Below are positions 23,508-32,353 of a stretch of 40,024 nucleotides of DNA, one piece after another. This stretch comes from Archaeoglobus sp. JdFR-24. GTDB taxonomy: Archaea > Halobacteriota > Archaeoglobi > Archaeoglobales > Archaeoglobaceae. The first letter of the stretch is position 1; each line of letters begins with the position of its first letter. The stretch covers positions 1-40,024 of the forward strand of contig MTML01000147.1 of the NCBI GenBank assembly GCA_002011215.1, written 5' to 3'. Made by a program: the position numbers and the translations under genes. The notes beneath the pieces were generated by a model that did no database searches, had not been told where the DNA came from, and saw only the letters and a list, made by a program, of their open reading frames with translations.

Positions 23508-25533
23508 AGAGGATTTATCAAAAATCGACGTGACAGAGCTTGAAAAAAAGTTTCTTCATGAAAGAGAGCTCTCTGGGAAATATGCATTTGGGGTTTATAT
23601 AATCTCTGTTGTATTTGCGACTTTTCATCTGGTCAACGGTTCCTATACTGGCCTTTTGCAGCACGACATTGTTAAATCAATTCACCTTGCATTTGCTATT
23701 GGCCTTTCCTTTCTCATATTCCCCTCAAATAAGAAAAAACCCTCCTCAACAATTCCAATATATGATCTGATTCTCGCTGCAATAGGTTTTTACGTCTCTC
23801 TGTATCTTGCCCTCAACTACAGGGAATTGCTTTTCAAGGCTGCCCTTGGCTACGAAACTTTCGATTTTGTAATTGCTGCAATCACACTGATTCTGATACT
23901 TGAAGCCACCAGGAGGGTTGTAAATCCCGCTCTGGTTGTGGTAGCGTTAATCTTTGTCCTGTATGCGAAGTATGGTGCATCCCTCCCGGGTGTGTTATCT
24001 CATCCTGAATATACTTGGAACGAGATTCTGGAGCACCTGTATTTCACAAAGGAAGGAATATTTGGCACCCCAATTACTGTTTCTGCTAGTTTTGTGGTAC
24101 TTTTCATAATTTTTGGTGCATTCCTTGAAAAATCTGGAGCTGGAAAGTTCTTTATCGATCTTGCATATTCTTTTACCGGGTGGATGGTTGGAGGGCCAGC
24201 AAAAGCTGCGGTTGTTTCATCTGCTCTGATGGGCACGATCTCTGGAAGTTCGGTCGCTAATACGGTTACAACAGGTGCCTTCACGATTCCTTTGATGAAA
24301 AGAGTTGGTTATAAACCGGAATTTGCCGGGGCTGTTGAGCCAGCAGCCTCAACAGGCGGTCAGATCATGCCACCCATTATGGGGGCGGCAGCATTCATAA
24401 TGGCCGAATTTGTTGGAATGCCCTATATAAACATCGTATATGCTGCTATGATCCCGGCATTCCTGTACTTTTTTGGTGTTTTCTCAGCAGTGGATTTTGA
24501 AGCAAGAAAGGAGAACCTCAGGGGTTTACCGAGAGAAGAGCTTCCGAAACCCCTTGACGTTCTGAAAGATGGGTGGTTCTATCTCGTTCCCTTGTTTATA
24601 ATAATCTTCATGCTGGTAAACGGATATACACCAATTCTTGCAGCGGTGTATTCAATTTATTCAGTAATAGCTATAATTATTTTAGAGCCTTTTTACAGAA
24701 ATTTAAGAAAACCAGCAGAGGAAAGGTTGAGTTTTTCTCAAATCCTGAAACACATAGTTTCGACGATTATTGGAGCACTTCAGCACGGAGGCAGAAGTGC
24801 AGTAGCGGTTGCTATGGCATGTGCATCAGCAGGCATAATTGTTGGCATGGTTACCCTTACCGGCCTCGGTTTTAAGATAGCTGCATCAGCCATAGCATTT
24901 TCTCAGGGATATCTGTTTATAATTCTGATAATTACGATGCTGGTCTCTCTTGTTCTCGGAATGGGCGTTCCAACCACCGCAAACTACATTATAACAAGCA
25001 CAATTGCTGCCCCGGCAATCATCACTTTCATGGCCAATGGCTATGGTATGAATGTTAGGGATTTCCTTGACGCGTATCCAGAGCTCGTTCTGCCAGCACA
25101 CATGTTCGTATTTTATTTTGGTGTCGCTGCTGACCTGACACCGCCGGTAGCTCTTGCAGCCTATGCAGGTTCTGCAATAGCTGGCAGTGATCCATGGAAA
25201 ACGGGTATTAATGCAGTTAAGATCGGTATCGGCAAGTATCTTGTGCCATATCTGTTTGTATTCTCTCCAGCATTGCTTCTGCTGGAAGTTAATTTCAGTC
25301 TGGAGGGCTTAGTCAATCTTGTTATTCTCATTGGATCAGTAATGCTCGGGATTATGGCTATAAATGGTGCGACTATTGGATGCGTCATCAAGCAAACAGG
25401 GAAGTTCAGCAGAATCTTAATGCTCATCTCTGGTTTTCTGCTTCTCTCTCCGGATCAGTTATTCAAAATAGTTGGATTTGGAATTTTCACAGTAATTCTT
25501 TTAAACCAGTTTGGTATTGTAAAGAAAAGGTGA
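23491..25533 (+). CDS. TRAP transporter fused permease (DctQM type)
   Basis: 680 residues, about 15-16 hydrophobic segments. A small DctQ-like part (residues ~1-130) is fused to a DctM-like large subunit with 'SALMGTISGSSVANTVTTGA', 'GGQIMPPIMGAAAFIMAEF' and 'LGMGVPTTANYIITS', hallmarks of TRAP/4TM-12TM fused permeases. It uses a TTG start preceded by a near-perfect GGAGGTG, inside the end of the DUF1850 gene. With the downstream TAXI binding protein it forms an ion-gradient driven importer for carboxylates or amino acids; the substrate is not evident. Confidence 0.95.
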   Translation: MANLNEEDLSKIDVTELEKKFLHERELSGKYAFGVYIISVVFATFHLVNGSYTGLLQHDIVKSIHLAFAIGLSFLIFPSNKKKPSSTIPIYDLILAAIGFYVSLYLALNYRELLFKAALGYETFDFVIAAITLILILEATRRVVNPALVVVALIFVLYAKYGASLPGVLSHPEYTWNEILEHLYFTKEGIFGTPITVSASFVVLFIIFGAFLEKSGAGKFFIDLAYSFTGWMVGGPAKAAVVSSALMGTISGSSVANTVTTGAFTIPLMKRVGYKPEFAGAVEPAASTGGQIMPPIMGAAAFIMAEFVGMPYINIVYAAMIPAFLYFFGVFSAVDFEARKENLRGLPREELPKPLDVLKDGWFYLVPLFIIIFMLVNGYTPILAAVYSIYSVIAIIILEPFYRNLRKPAEERLSFSQILKHIVSTIIGALQHGGRSAVAVAMACASAGIIVGMVTLTGLGFKIAASAIAFSQGYLFIILIITMLVSLVLGMGVPTTANYIITSTIAAPAIITFMANGYGMNVRDFLDAYPELVLPAHMFVFYFGVAADLTPPVALAAYAGSAIAGSDPWKTGINAVKIGIGKYLVPYLFVFSPALLLLEVNFSLEGLVNLVILIGSVMLGIMAINGATIGCVIKQTGKFSRILMLISGFLLLSPDQLFKIVGFGIFTVILLNQFGIVKKR

Positions 25534-25539
25534 AGGTAT

Positions 25540-26532
25540 ATGAAAGGTATGAAAGTTGTATTGGTGCTCCTGCTGGCTACTGTTTTGCTTGCAGGTTGTG
25601 CACAGCAGGAAAAGCCAGCCCCAACACCAACACCAACTCCAGCTCCGTCTGAGATGGAGGTAACGATCGTAACTGGTGGCTCAGCTGGAACATACTACCC
25701 GATCGGTGGGGCAATGGCTAACGCGATAAACGAGTTTGCAAAGGGTGTTAAAGCAACTGCGGTAACATCAGGTGCTTCGGTGGTAAACGCAAGAAAGCTT
25801 GGCGATCAGGAAGCAGAATTTGGTCTGTTGCAGAATGACGTTGCCTACTATGCATACAACGGCGTTGAGATGTTTAAAGATGCTCCTGTTAAGAACCTGA
25901 GAGGTGTTGCAACACTTTATCCTGAGGTCATACAGATTGTCACACTCAAGGAGAATAACATTAAGACCATTTATGATCTTAAGGGTAAGAAGGTTGCTGT
26001 AGGTGCCCCAGGTTCAGGAACAGCAGTCGACGCACTTCAGATTTTGAAGGCCGCTGGAATCGACGAATCGAATACTGACATAAGATATCTTAACTTCAAA
26101 GAAGTCTCAGATTCATTGAAGGACAAAACGATAGATGCTGGATTTATTGTTGCTGGCATTCCAACTGCAGCAGTGAGTGATGTTTCATCGGTTAGAGATG
26201 TTCAGATTGTAGAGGTGACTGATGAGATCTATGAAAAACTCAAAGAACAGTATCCATTCTATGTGCAGGTTACAATTCCAGCAGGAACCTACAAGGGTCT
26301 CGATGAAGATGTTAAAACTGTAGCTGTCCTGGCAATGCTTGCAACGAATGCAGAGCTCTCGGAAGATGTAGTTTATGAAGTCACTAAAGCAATCTTTGAA
26401 CACAGGGACGTCCTCATTTCGGCTCACAAGAGGGCTGAGGACATAACACTCGAGACAGCACTCGATGGGATGTCAATACCACTCCATCCGGGAGCTGAAA
26501 AATACTACAAAGAAAAGGGAGTCCTTGAGTAG
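25540..26532 (+). CDS. TAXI-family solute-binding lipoprotein
   Basis: 330 residues. The lipobox LLAGC ends a hydrophobic signal (residues ~6-20), then a Pro/Thr linker, then the binding domain beginning with VTIVTGGSAGTYYPIG, a hallmark of TAXI proteins, and later 'DLKGKKVAVGAPGSGTAVDA'. It would capture substrate outside the membrane and feed the fused permease encoded 6 bp upstream. TAXI proteins are known for glutamate or other carboxylates, so an organic acid import role is plausible for the neighbouring acyl-CoA degradation genes. Confidence 0.95.
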   Translation: MKGMKVVLVLLLATVLLAGCAQQEKPAPTPTPTPAPSEMEVTIVTGGSAGTYYPIGGAMANAINEFAKGVKATAVTSGASVVNARKLGDQEAEFGLLQNDVAYYAYNGVEMFKDAPVKNLRGVATLYPEVIQIVTLKENNIKTIYDLKGKKVAVGAPGSGTAVDALQILKAAGIDESNTDIRYLNFKEVSDSLKDKTIDAGFIVAGIPTAAVSDVSSVRDVQIVEVTDEIYEKLKEQYPFYVQVTIPAGTYKGLDEDVKTVAVLAMLATNAELSEDVVYEVTKAIFEHRDVLISAHKRAEDITLETALDGMSIPLHPGAEKYYKEKGVLE

Positions 26533-26765
26533 TTTTGAGTAGCTTTGAATGAGCTACAGGTAGGCTTGAGGCTTAATCTCGAACATTTAATTTTTTATTT
26601 TTAAGTTCTCGGTTTTGATCTCTATTTTTTGAGTATTTTTTGTTTGGGGTCTTTCTATGCTCAAATCCAATTTATTTCTGACTTATTAACTTCTCTGATG
26701 ACATTTGAATTTGATTTTTACCGGTCTGTCAGAAATTTTATAATCTCTCTGAGAACATCTCAGTT
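26533..26765. promoter_or_regulatory. Terminator-like T tracts and next promoter
   Basis: T-rich runs (26590-26602 and 26624-26640) after the TAXI gene fit archaeal transcription termination. TTTTATAATC around 26735-26744 lies about 25 nt before ATG 26766 and is a good TATA box. Confidence 0.55.
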
Positions 26766-27716
26766 ATGAAAGCTGTAATTTATGGTTTCGGTCAGATTGG
26801 CAGACTGATTGCTGAAAGCTGTTTAAAAAAAGGATTTGAAATCGTTGGTGCTGTTGACACAAACCCTGAATTAAGAGGGAAGACGCTCAGTGAATTTGGA
26901 CTTGATTGTGATGCGCCCATTAAGGATTCTCTGGACTTTGAGGGAGACATTGTGTTTCTATCAACGGGTTCTTTTGTCGATCATGTATATCCTCAAATTG
27001 AGGATTGTTTGAATGCTGGTTTTAATGTTGTAAGCACATGTGAAACTCTAAGCTATCCAGAGTATCGATATCCTGAACTTGCCAAGAAAATCGATGAAAT
27101 TGCAAAGGAGAAAAATCTGACTGTTCTGGGTTCGGGCATCAATCCGGGATTTCTTCTTGACTCTCTCATTGTGGCTCTTGCCGCTCCAAATGTCACTGTT
27201 GAGAGCATCAGGGCAGTAAGGAGCATAGATGCTCTAAAAAGAAGACCAGCCTTCAGGAAAAAGGTTGGAATAGGACTTGAGGTGGATGAGGTAAAGAGGC
27301 TGATTGAGGAGAATAAGATTACAGGCCATGTGGGATTTGCTGAATCCGTATTGCTCATCTGTGAATCCATGAATCTAAAACCTGATGCGGTGGTTGAGGG
27401 ACAGGAAATTGCGATCTCTGACGGATCTGTGGTTCCGGAAGGAAAAGCTGCAGGTATGATTGGCTGGGCAATAGCTGAAAAAGATGGGGTTGAAAGGGTG
27501 AGAATTGAATTTCATGCTGTTGCAGGGGTGGAGGAGTATGAGGAAATCGAGATTAAAGGGGACAACGAAATCAGATGGAGAAGTACCGGAACGAAGGGAG
27601 ACCTCGGAACAGCGGCACTGATGACAAACCTTGCTGAAACTGTTGTGAATTGGATGCCTGGACTTATCAAAATGTCTGATATAATTCCGTTTAAACCCAC
27701 ATTCTCTAAAGTTTAG
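26766..27716 (+). CDS. Dinucleotide-dependent dehydrogenase (diaminopentanoate-dehydrogenase-like)
   Basis: 316 residues. An N-terminal Rossmann fold with GFGQIGR at 7-13 and 'VDTNPELRGKTL', then 'GINPGFLLDSLIV' and an alpha/beta C-terminal domain. The length and domain order fit the dihydrodipicolinate reductase-like family that includes 2,4-diaminopentanoate dehydrogenase from ornithine fermentation. NAD(P)H specificity and substrate are not decided by the sequence; a role in amino-acid catabolism is possible. Confidence 0.75.
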   Translation: MKAVIYGFGQIGRLIAESCLKKGFEIVGAVDTNPELRGKTLSEFGLDCDAPIKDSLDFEGDIVFLSTGSFVDHVYPQIEDCLNAGFNVVSTCETLSYPEYRYPELAKKIDEIAKEKNLTVLGSGINPGFLLDSLIVALAAPNVTVESIRAVRSIDALKRRPAFRKKVGIGLEVDEVKRLIEENKITGHVGFAESVLLICESMNLKPDAVVEGQEIAISDGSVVPEGKAAGMIGWAIAEKDGVERVRIEFHAVAGVEEYEEIEIKGDNEIRWRSTGTKGDLGTAALMTNLAETVVNWMPGLIKMSDIIPFKPTFSKV

Positions 27717-27762
27717 GAAATTTTTTATTTTTCCCATAAAAAACAGAATTCTGGTGAGATAG

Positions 27763-28401
27763 ATGTTCAGAGGACTCAAAAAAATAATACTCGGGGGAGA
27801 AAAGGAGGGTGAAATCATAGACCTTTTCAAAGAACACATTGAAAAATTGAGTGAAGCTGCTGAGATTTTAAAACTGGAGATTGAGAATGATGATAAATCG
27901 CTTAATTATGAGATATGTGAGCTGGAACGCACCGGAGATATCATAAGAAGAGAGATAGCACTCAGGCTTTATGAAGGAGCTTTTCTGCCAGGCATAAGAG
28001 GAAACTTTTACAGGCTTGCGGAGATCATGGATGAAGCTCTGGACCTTGTAGAAGACACATCAGTTTATTTCACTCTGCTTCAGGTATTGAATGTGGAAAT
28101 CAGGGATTTATGCATTAGAATTGCTGAAATTAACTGTAAGATGACAGACTACCTGTATGCGGCTTTCGACTCTCTTGAAAAAGATGAAGATCTTTCGGAT
28201 AAGACTATAAAAATCAGGGCTAAGGAGCAGGAAGCAGATGGTTTGAAACGACAGATACAGAAAAAATTGCTTGAACAGAAAATAGACAGTTTCTGGGAGG
28301 GGAAAGTACTTTCAGATTTCATTGATAGCCTTGTCAGCATAAGTGATAAGATAGAGGATGCAGCCGACATAATTCAGGTATTGAACGTAAGCCTGAAATA
28401 G
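27763..28401 (+). CDS. DUF47 PhoU-like regulator of phosphate transport
   Basis: 212 residues, all helical. Conserved acidic motifs include CELERTGDIIRRE, then 'RLAEIMDEALDLVED' and 'EQEADGLKRQIQKKLL', the E/DxxxD clusters that bind metal ions in PhoU-like proteins. DUF47 genes generally sit directly upstream of Pit-type phosphate transporters, as here, and modulate them. GGTGAG lies before ATG. A T-tract and ACATAAAA-like box after the preceding gene suggest an independent promoter. Confidence 0.88.
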   Translation: MFRGLKKIILGGEKEGEIIDLFKEHIEKLSEAAEILKLEIENDDKSLNYEICELERTGDIIRREIALRLYEGAFLPGIRGNFYRLAEIMDEALDLVEDTSVYFTLLQVLNVEIRDLCIRIAEINCKMTDYLYAAFDSLEKDEDLSDKTIKIRAKEQEADGLKRQIQKKLLEQKIDSFWEGKVLSDFIDSLVSISDKIEDAADIIQVLNVSLK

Positions 28402-28460
28402 TGGTTATGGTTGAAACCATAACGGGGAAACAACCAGTTACTCAGCTGAAAAAAATCGGA

Positions 28461-28503
28461 GGACTGAATATTTTAAAAATGGGGGACTGAAAATTTTAGA
28501 AAT
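28461..28503 (+). repeat. Imperfect 20-bp tandem pair, period 23 bp
   Basis: GGACTGAATATTTTAAAAAT (28461-28480) recurs as GGACTGAAAATTTTAGAAAT (28484-28503), 18 of 20 bases equal. The period of 23 is not a multiple of three, and the pair spans the expected start of the phosphate transporter gene. Confidence 0.85.
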
Positions 28504-29428
28504 AATACCATTTATTGCAGTAGCATTTATTGCTTTTAGTATAGGTTCGAACGACACATCCAATTCCTTTGGGATATGCATAGGCTGTGGTATCCTAAAT
28601 TTTAAAAGGGCAATATATATCCTGGTTTTTCTTGTTTTTGCCGGTATAATCTTACAGGGTCAGAATGTGATGAAAACGGTAGGAGAAGATCTCGTATCTC
28701 TAAATATCGAGATCATAGGGGTCTCACTGATAATGTCATCTCTTGCAATAATCATGTCCAACTGGAAGAAACTACCTGTTTCAAGTCATCAGGCCATTGT
28801 AAGCAGTCTGGTTGGGTCTGGACTGGCTTTTGGAAAAAATGTTGATTTAAACACTCTTATGAAAATTGTTGAATCTTGGATAATCTCCCCGGTGAGTGCG
28901 CTCTTTCTCTCCATACTTGTGTATAAGGTTATGGAAAGAACTCTCTCTAAAATGCCTCCACTGAAAACTGAAAGATATCTTAGAACTCTTCTTCTGATCA
29001 GTGGGGGGATTATCGCCTATAACACTGGAGCGAATGAACTTGCAACTGCTCTCGGGCCAGTAGTGTATTTTGGCCTCATGTCCCCCCTTCAGGCAGGTAT
29101 TATGGGCACGGTTTTACTATGGTTCGGTGCAATTTTACTAAGTATCAGGGTGGTGGAGACAGTAGGAAAGGGTATAACCTCCCTTGATCCGTTCTCAGGC
29201 TTTGCAGCCCAGCTTGGGGCTGGTTTAAGTGTTTTTATTTTCACCTTTTTGGGCATGCCTGTGTCAACAACTTACTGTATTATAGGCAGTATAACCGGTG
29301 TAGGAATCCTCAAAGGTATTAGAACCACAAAGTCTCCCTTTTTGAAGAAAATTTTCCTGAGCTGGATTCTCACTCCACTCACGGCTTTTACACTTAGTTA
29401 TTCAATCTCAACTCTATTTTTTGTCTGA
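28487..29428 (+). CDS. Inorganic phosphate transporter (PiT family), start unclear
   Basis: About 313 residues. Family signature GSNDTSNSFGICIG near residue 20 and a second, inverted repeat copy 'NTGANELATALGP' near residue 180. About nine hydrophobic segments. The reading frame of the first signature extends upstream but has no ATG, GTG or TTG: the best candidates are CTG 28487 or a frameshifted ATG at 28479, where one additional G in the GGGGG run would join ATG to this frame (MGGLKILEIIPF). The first ordinary start in frame is GTG 28667, which would cut off the signature. Forms a unit with DUF47. It is not clearly broken, but the start needs explanation. Confidence 0.85.
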   Translation: MKILEIIPFIAVAFIAFSIGSNDTSNSFGICIGCGILNFKRAIYILVFLVFAGIILQGQNVMKTVGEDLVSLNIEIIGVSLIMSSLAIIMSNWKKLPVSSHQAIVSSLVGSGLAFGKNVDLNTLMKIVESWIISPVSALFLSILVYKVMERTLSKMPPLKTERYLRTLLLISGGIIAYNTGANELATALGPVVYFGLMSPLQAGIMGTVLLWFGAILLSIRVVETVGKGITSLDPFSGFAAQLGAGLSVFIFTFLGMPVSTTYCIIGSITGVGILKGIRTTKSPFLKKIFLSWILTPLTAFTLSYSISTLFFV

Positions 29429-29697
29429 TTTTAGCCGTATTAAGTATTTATCTATCATTTACATAATAGCCAGTGTTTGAGCCTATACAGTTATTATGGT
29501 TCTCTCTTGTAATTGATTTAAATCCTCTTTGAAAACACCAAAACCAATTCGAAAATAAGTTGGCGTATAGTATACACCTTAAATTTCTGATATTTTTTAG
29601 TAGTTTTTCAAACATTTTAGTTAAACAACAAAAATTGGTTTAATTTTTTTAAAAAAACCAAAATCTTATTATATCTCTTTGAATGATATCTGAATAG
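29429..29697. promoter_or_regulatory. Regulatory region of the KaiC-like locus
   Basis: Two palindromes stand out: GTATA-G-TATAC at 29565-29575, and an inverted repeat with 7-bp arms TTGGTTT (29635-29641) and AAACCAA (29655-29661) around a T7A7 core. The latter is immediately upstream of a TTATTATATC TATA box (29666-29675) that is 25-30 nt before ATG 29698. The position upstream of the TATA box fits an activator or BRE-overlapping operator. Confidence 0.5.
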
Positions 29698-30390
29698 ATG
29701 AAAGTCTCTACGGGTATTGAGGGATTGGACAGGATGCTGAAAGGAGGTTTAATTCCAAATAAGACATATTTGATTAGTGGAGGTCCAGGAAGCGGTAAAA
29801 CCACACTGGCAACACACTTTCTCATTGAAGGTGCAAGAAATGGAGAGAATGTGATGTATGTAACACTTGAAGAATCTGCGGAAGAAATTAAAGAGGAGAT
29901 GAAATTATTGGGTTTTGATTTTGATAACTATAGTGTTAAATTTATAGATTCATCTCCTACCGGGGAAAATACACTTTTTGGAGATATGTTTTTCATTGAT
30001 CTGGTTCCGGATATCCGGGGATTTAAAGACGCTCTTGAAGAGAAAATTAAAGAAAGCAAACCATCGAGAATTGTTATTGACCCCCTGACAATGCTGGAAT
30101 TAGCCTCAAAAAGTGAAATAATATACAGGAGAGATTTGTTATATTTAATACGAGCTCTGAGAGAACTTAAAATCACTACATTAATCACAACAGAAAAGAG
30201 AAATGGGTGTCCTGAAGAGTATGTGGTGAGTGGAATTGTAGAACTGTTAGAATTTGAAATTGAAGGTAAGATCATCAGAGGGATAAGGGTTAAAAAAATG
30301 AGGGGTAGTGATTTCGATGATACCATCCGACCCTACAGATTAACTTCGAGAGGTATTGAAGTCTACCCGGAAGCAAAAATATTTGAGTGA
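29698..30390 (+). CDS. KaiC-like RecA-superfamily ATPase
   Basis: 230 residues, a single KaiC domain. Walker A GGPGSGKTT at 28-36, the EE-type catalytic glutamates in TLEESAEE near 55-62, and a Walker B in RIVIDPLTML near 118-127. Single-domain KaiC proteins in archaea are regulatory ATPases, thought to link membrane or energy signals to targets. It heads a cluster in which two further KaiC-like proteins have lost Walker A, and two 7-TM proteins follow, so it is probably the active ATPase of a hetero-complex. The next gene starts one base after its stop. Confidence 0.92.
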   Translation: MKVSTGIEGLDRMLKGGLIPNKTYLISGGPGSGKTTLATHFLIEGARNGENVMYVTLEESAEEIKEEMKLLGFDFDNYSVKFIDSSPTGENTLFGDMFFIDLVPDIRGFKDALEEKIKESKPSRIVIDPLTMLELASKSEIIYRRDLLYLIRALRELKITTLITTEKRNGCPEEYVVSGIVELLEFEIEGKIIRGIRVKKMRGSDFDDTIRPYRLTSRGIEVYPEAKIFE

Positions 30391-30391
30391 T

Positions 30392-31012
30392 ATGTTTTAT
30401 TCGGGAATAAAACAGCTTGATGAGCTCTTGGGCGAAATAGAAGAAGGAAGAATAGTCTTGATTGAGACTGTAGGTGGGCTTGGAATCGAGGTAGCAATGA
30501 GTTTCGTTAAGGATGCCTTAAAAAGGGATTGTGACGTCTTCGTTGTCGTTTCAGGGGGGAAGGAACGAGACATCAAGAGATTGCTGGAAAAATGGATGAA
30601 CAGGGTAAAAATATTGAAATCTGGCGAATCCTTTACATTTCAGGAACTTTACACGATCAGTCTAATAACCAGCAAAAGGAAGGAAAAATTTGGTCTGATT
30701 GAAATTCTTCAACCCCTGTTGATAGTTCATGATCTGCAAAAAGTATACAGTCTTTTTATGGAAATGACAGAAAACCTGAGAAAGAATGGAATCACTGTCG
30801 TTTTTACAATAGATAAAAAGCTGGTTGAAGATAGAGTTCTGGCAATGTTTGAAGATGAATCAGATATTGTTGTTGAGATCGAGGAGGTAATTGAAGGGTT
30901 GAAAATAAGGAGAGGTATAAGGATTAAAAAATCTCCAAATATGTCACCTTCTGAATTCTATGATTTCAAGATTGATAAGGATGGAATTCATATAGGTGAT
31001 AAAGTTGTATGA
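30392..31012 (+). CDS. KaiC-like protein with degenerate Walker A
   Basis: 206 residues. The order of strands mimics the KaiC-like protein just upstream, from 'SGIKQLDELLGEIEEGR' (compare 'TGIEGLDRMLKGGLIP') to 'RGIRIKKSP'. At the P-loop it reads ETVGGLGIEVA, with no Lys or Thr, so ATP hydrolysis is unlikely. The Walker B strand is LLIVHDLQKV. It is probably a non-catalytic partner of the preceding ATPase. Start ATG 30392 directly after the preceding stop; it overlaps the next gene by a few bases. Confidence 0.75.
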   Translation: MFYSGIKQLDELLGEIEEGRIVLIETVGGLGIEVAMSFVKDALKRDCDVFVVVSGGKERDIKRLLEKWMNRVKILKSGESFTFQELYTISLITSKRKEKFGLIEILQPLLIVHDLQKVYSLFMEMTENLRKNGITVVFTIDKKLVEDRVLAMFEDESDIVVEIEEVIEGLKIRRGIRIKKSPNMSPSEFYDFKIDKDGIHIGDKVV

Positions 31013-31637
31013 GGATATTGTATCAATGGTCTTTACAAATCTGTTTGCAATCCTGACAACTTACTCCATATCTAATTATGCAATTGCGGTCAATCAACTT
31101 TATGATGATAAATTCAGAATACTTGCAATTAAACTGGGAGTTGCTGTTTTTGCTGTCGGTATTTTTATCTTCAATTTTTGGTTGTTTGAATTGTTATCAG
31201 TCAATCCGATAATCGCTATTATGTCAATTATTCTGGGTTTAATTCTGATCTCGTATTCTTTCAAGAATGCCACCATTAAAGAATTTTTGTTGCAGATATT
31301 TATAATAATTGCTACATTTATTATAGCCACTATGATATTTGGCTATATGGACCCCGTCTATTTCTGGAGAGCAATTTTCTGGTTAATCTCACTTCTTATT
31401 TTCATTTATATTGTAAACTGCTTTGTCTTCCTGATCTCTCCCCGGGAAAAGAGTTTGAGAATTTATATTAGGGCTGGGGCTTGGTTACTGGTATTCACTT
31501 ACTGGTTCCACGTTTTGTCTTCACTCCGGCATAGTGAACTGGTTTTCATAGCATCTTTCATTGAATTGACTGCCCTGATTCTGATAACATACCCTGCTAT
31601 TGTTGCAAATGCCTACGCAAAGAGGTTAATTGCATGA
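31005..31637 (+). CDS. 7-TM membrane protein in the KaiC locus
   Basis: 210 residues with seven hydrophobic segments: about 8-30, 39-65, 68-87, 93-115, 120-147, 154-175 and 180-202. No extracellular or catalytic domain. TTG 31005 is preferred because AGGTGAT lies five bases upstream; ATG 31026 is an alternative. It overlaps the preceding KaiC-like gene and ends in an ATGA overlap with the next gene, so all are translated together. I do not recognise the family; a sensor or receptor is an inference from the locus. Confidence 0.75.
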   Translation: MYEDIVSMVFTNLFAILTTYSISNYAIAVNQLYDDKFRILAIKLGVAVFAVGIFIFNFWLFELLSVNPIIAIMSIILGLILISYSFKNATIKEFLLQIFIIIATFIIATMIFGYMDPVYFWRAIFWLISLLIFIYIVNCFVFLISPREKSLRIYIRAGAWLLVFTYWFHVLSSLRHSELVFIASFIELTALILITYPAIVANAYAKRLIA

Positions 31638-32242
31638 TAAACATTTTTTTCATATCATACTTGGCACTGGCATTAGCTTTCTTGGTTAATAGCTATGATA
31701 TCAGGAAAGCAAAGCTGACTTATGCTCGCATAACAATTAGTAGTATTTTATTTCTTGTTTCCGGACTCGCTCTGTTACTGGGCTATGATTTGAGGGCTTA
31801 CTTGGATTTGCCAGCGACTTTCATAATCTATTATACTTTTAAGGGTGTTTTAAATGAGGGATTTATGACATATCCTGAATTTGAAGCACCCTTGTTTGAA
31901 CGATGGACAGCATCAGTCTGGCTATTGGGTTTGATCGCAGGGCTTTTCCTCGAGAACATTTATGGGTTATATCATCCAATGATTTTTATACGCTATCTGT
32001 CAATATTCTTTCTAACTCAAACTGTTGCTTTAATTGCATTATCCAGAAAGGAATCTGGATTGAGGAGAGGAGATTTTGAGGCTTTAGCTCTGGCAACCCT
32101 GTTTATTTTGATAGCAGGTTATGGATTTTTTGTTTTTGAACATATATATGAACATATATATAAAGGATATGTGGTTGTATCTGAAGCATACTCTCTTTAT
32201 TCTGCATCAATTTTAATTTTACTGACAGCTTTGAGAAGGTAA
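31634..32242 (+). CDS. Second 7-TM membrane protein in the KaiC locus
   Basis: 202 residues, again seven hydrophobic segments (about 2-21, 30-52, 57-74, 92-113, 118-139, 150-170 and 178-199). Starts with an ATGA overlap on the preceding gene. The two neighbours share topology and size but little obvious sequence identity. A short DNA repeat encodes HIYEHIY between helices 6 and 7. No family is recognised. Confidence 0.75.
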   Translation: MINIFFISYLALALAFLVNSYDIRKAKLTYARITISSILFLVSGLALLLGYDLRAYLDLPATFIIYYTFKGVLNEGFMTYPEFEAPLFERWTASVWLLGLIAGLFLENIYGLYHPMIFIRYLSIFFLTQTVALIALSRKESGLRRGDFEALALATLFILIAGYGFFVFEHIYEHIYKGYVVVSEAYSLYSASILILLTALRR

Positions 32243-32353
32243 CATTATGTCGTTTGAAAGTTACAGCTACAATATTATGAACATTAATATATCATTATCA
32301 TAACATGGTAAATATCACAAAACTTTTTTAACTGATCAAGCAAAACATATACA
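32243..32353. promoter_or_regulatory. Promoter between 7-TM gene and KaiC-like gene
   Basis: A 111-bp spacer. ACTTTTTTAAC at about 32322-32332 lies 22-32 nt before ATG 32354, so the third KaiC-like gene probably has its own leaderless transcript. Confidence 0.45.

Noticed and set aside
23491..23514. ATG 23503 as the start of the TRAP permease instead of TTG 23491
   Set aside because: GGAGGTG is placed five bases before TTG 23491, ideal spacing; the in-frame ATG 12 bases later would be too far from it.
26696..26755. Possible C/D-box guide RNA (CTGATGA followed by CTGA about 50 nt later)
   Set aside because: The C box has a non-consensus first base, no internal D'/C' pair is seen, and the segment contains the TATA box of the next gene.
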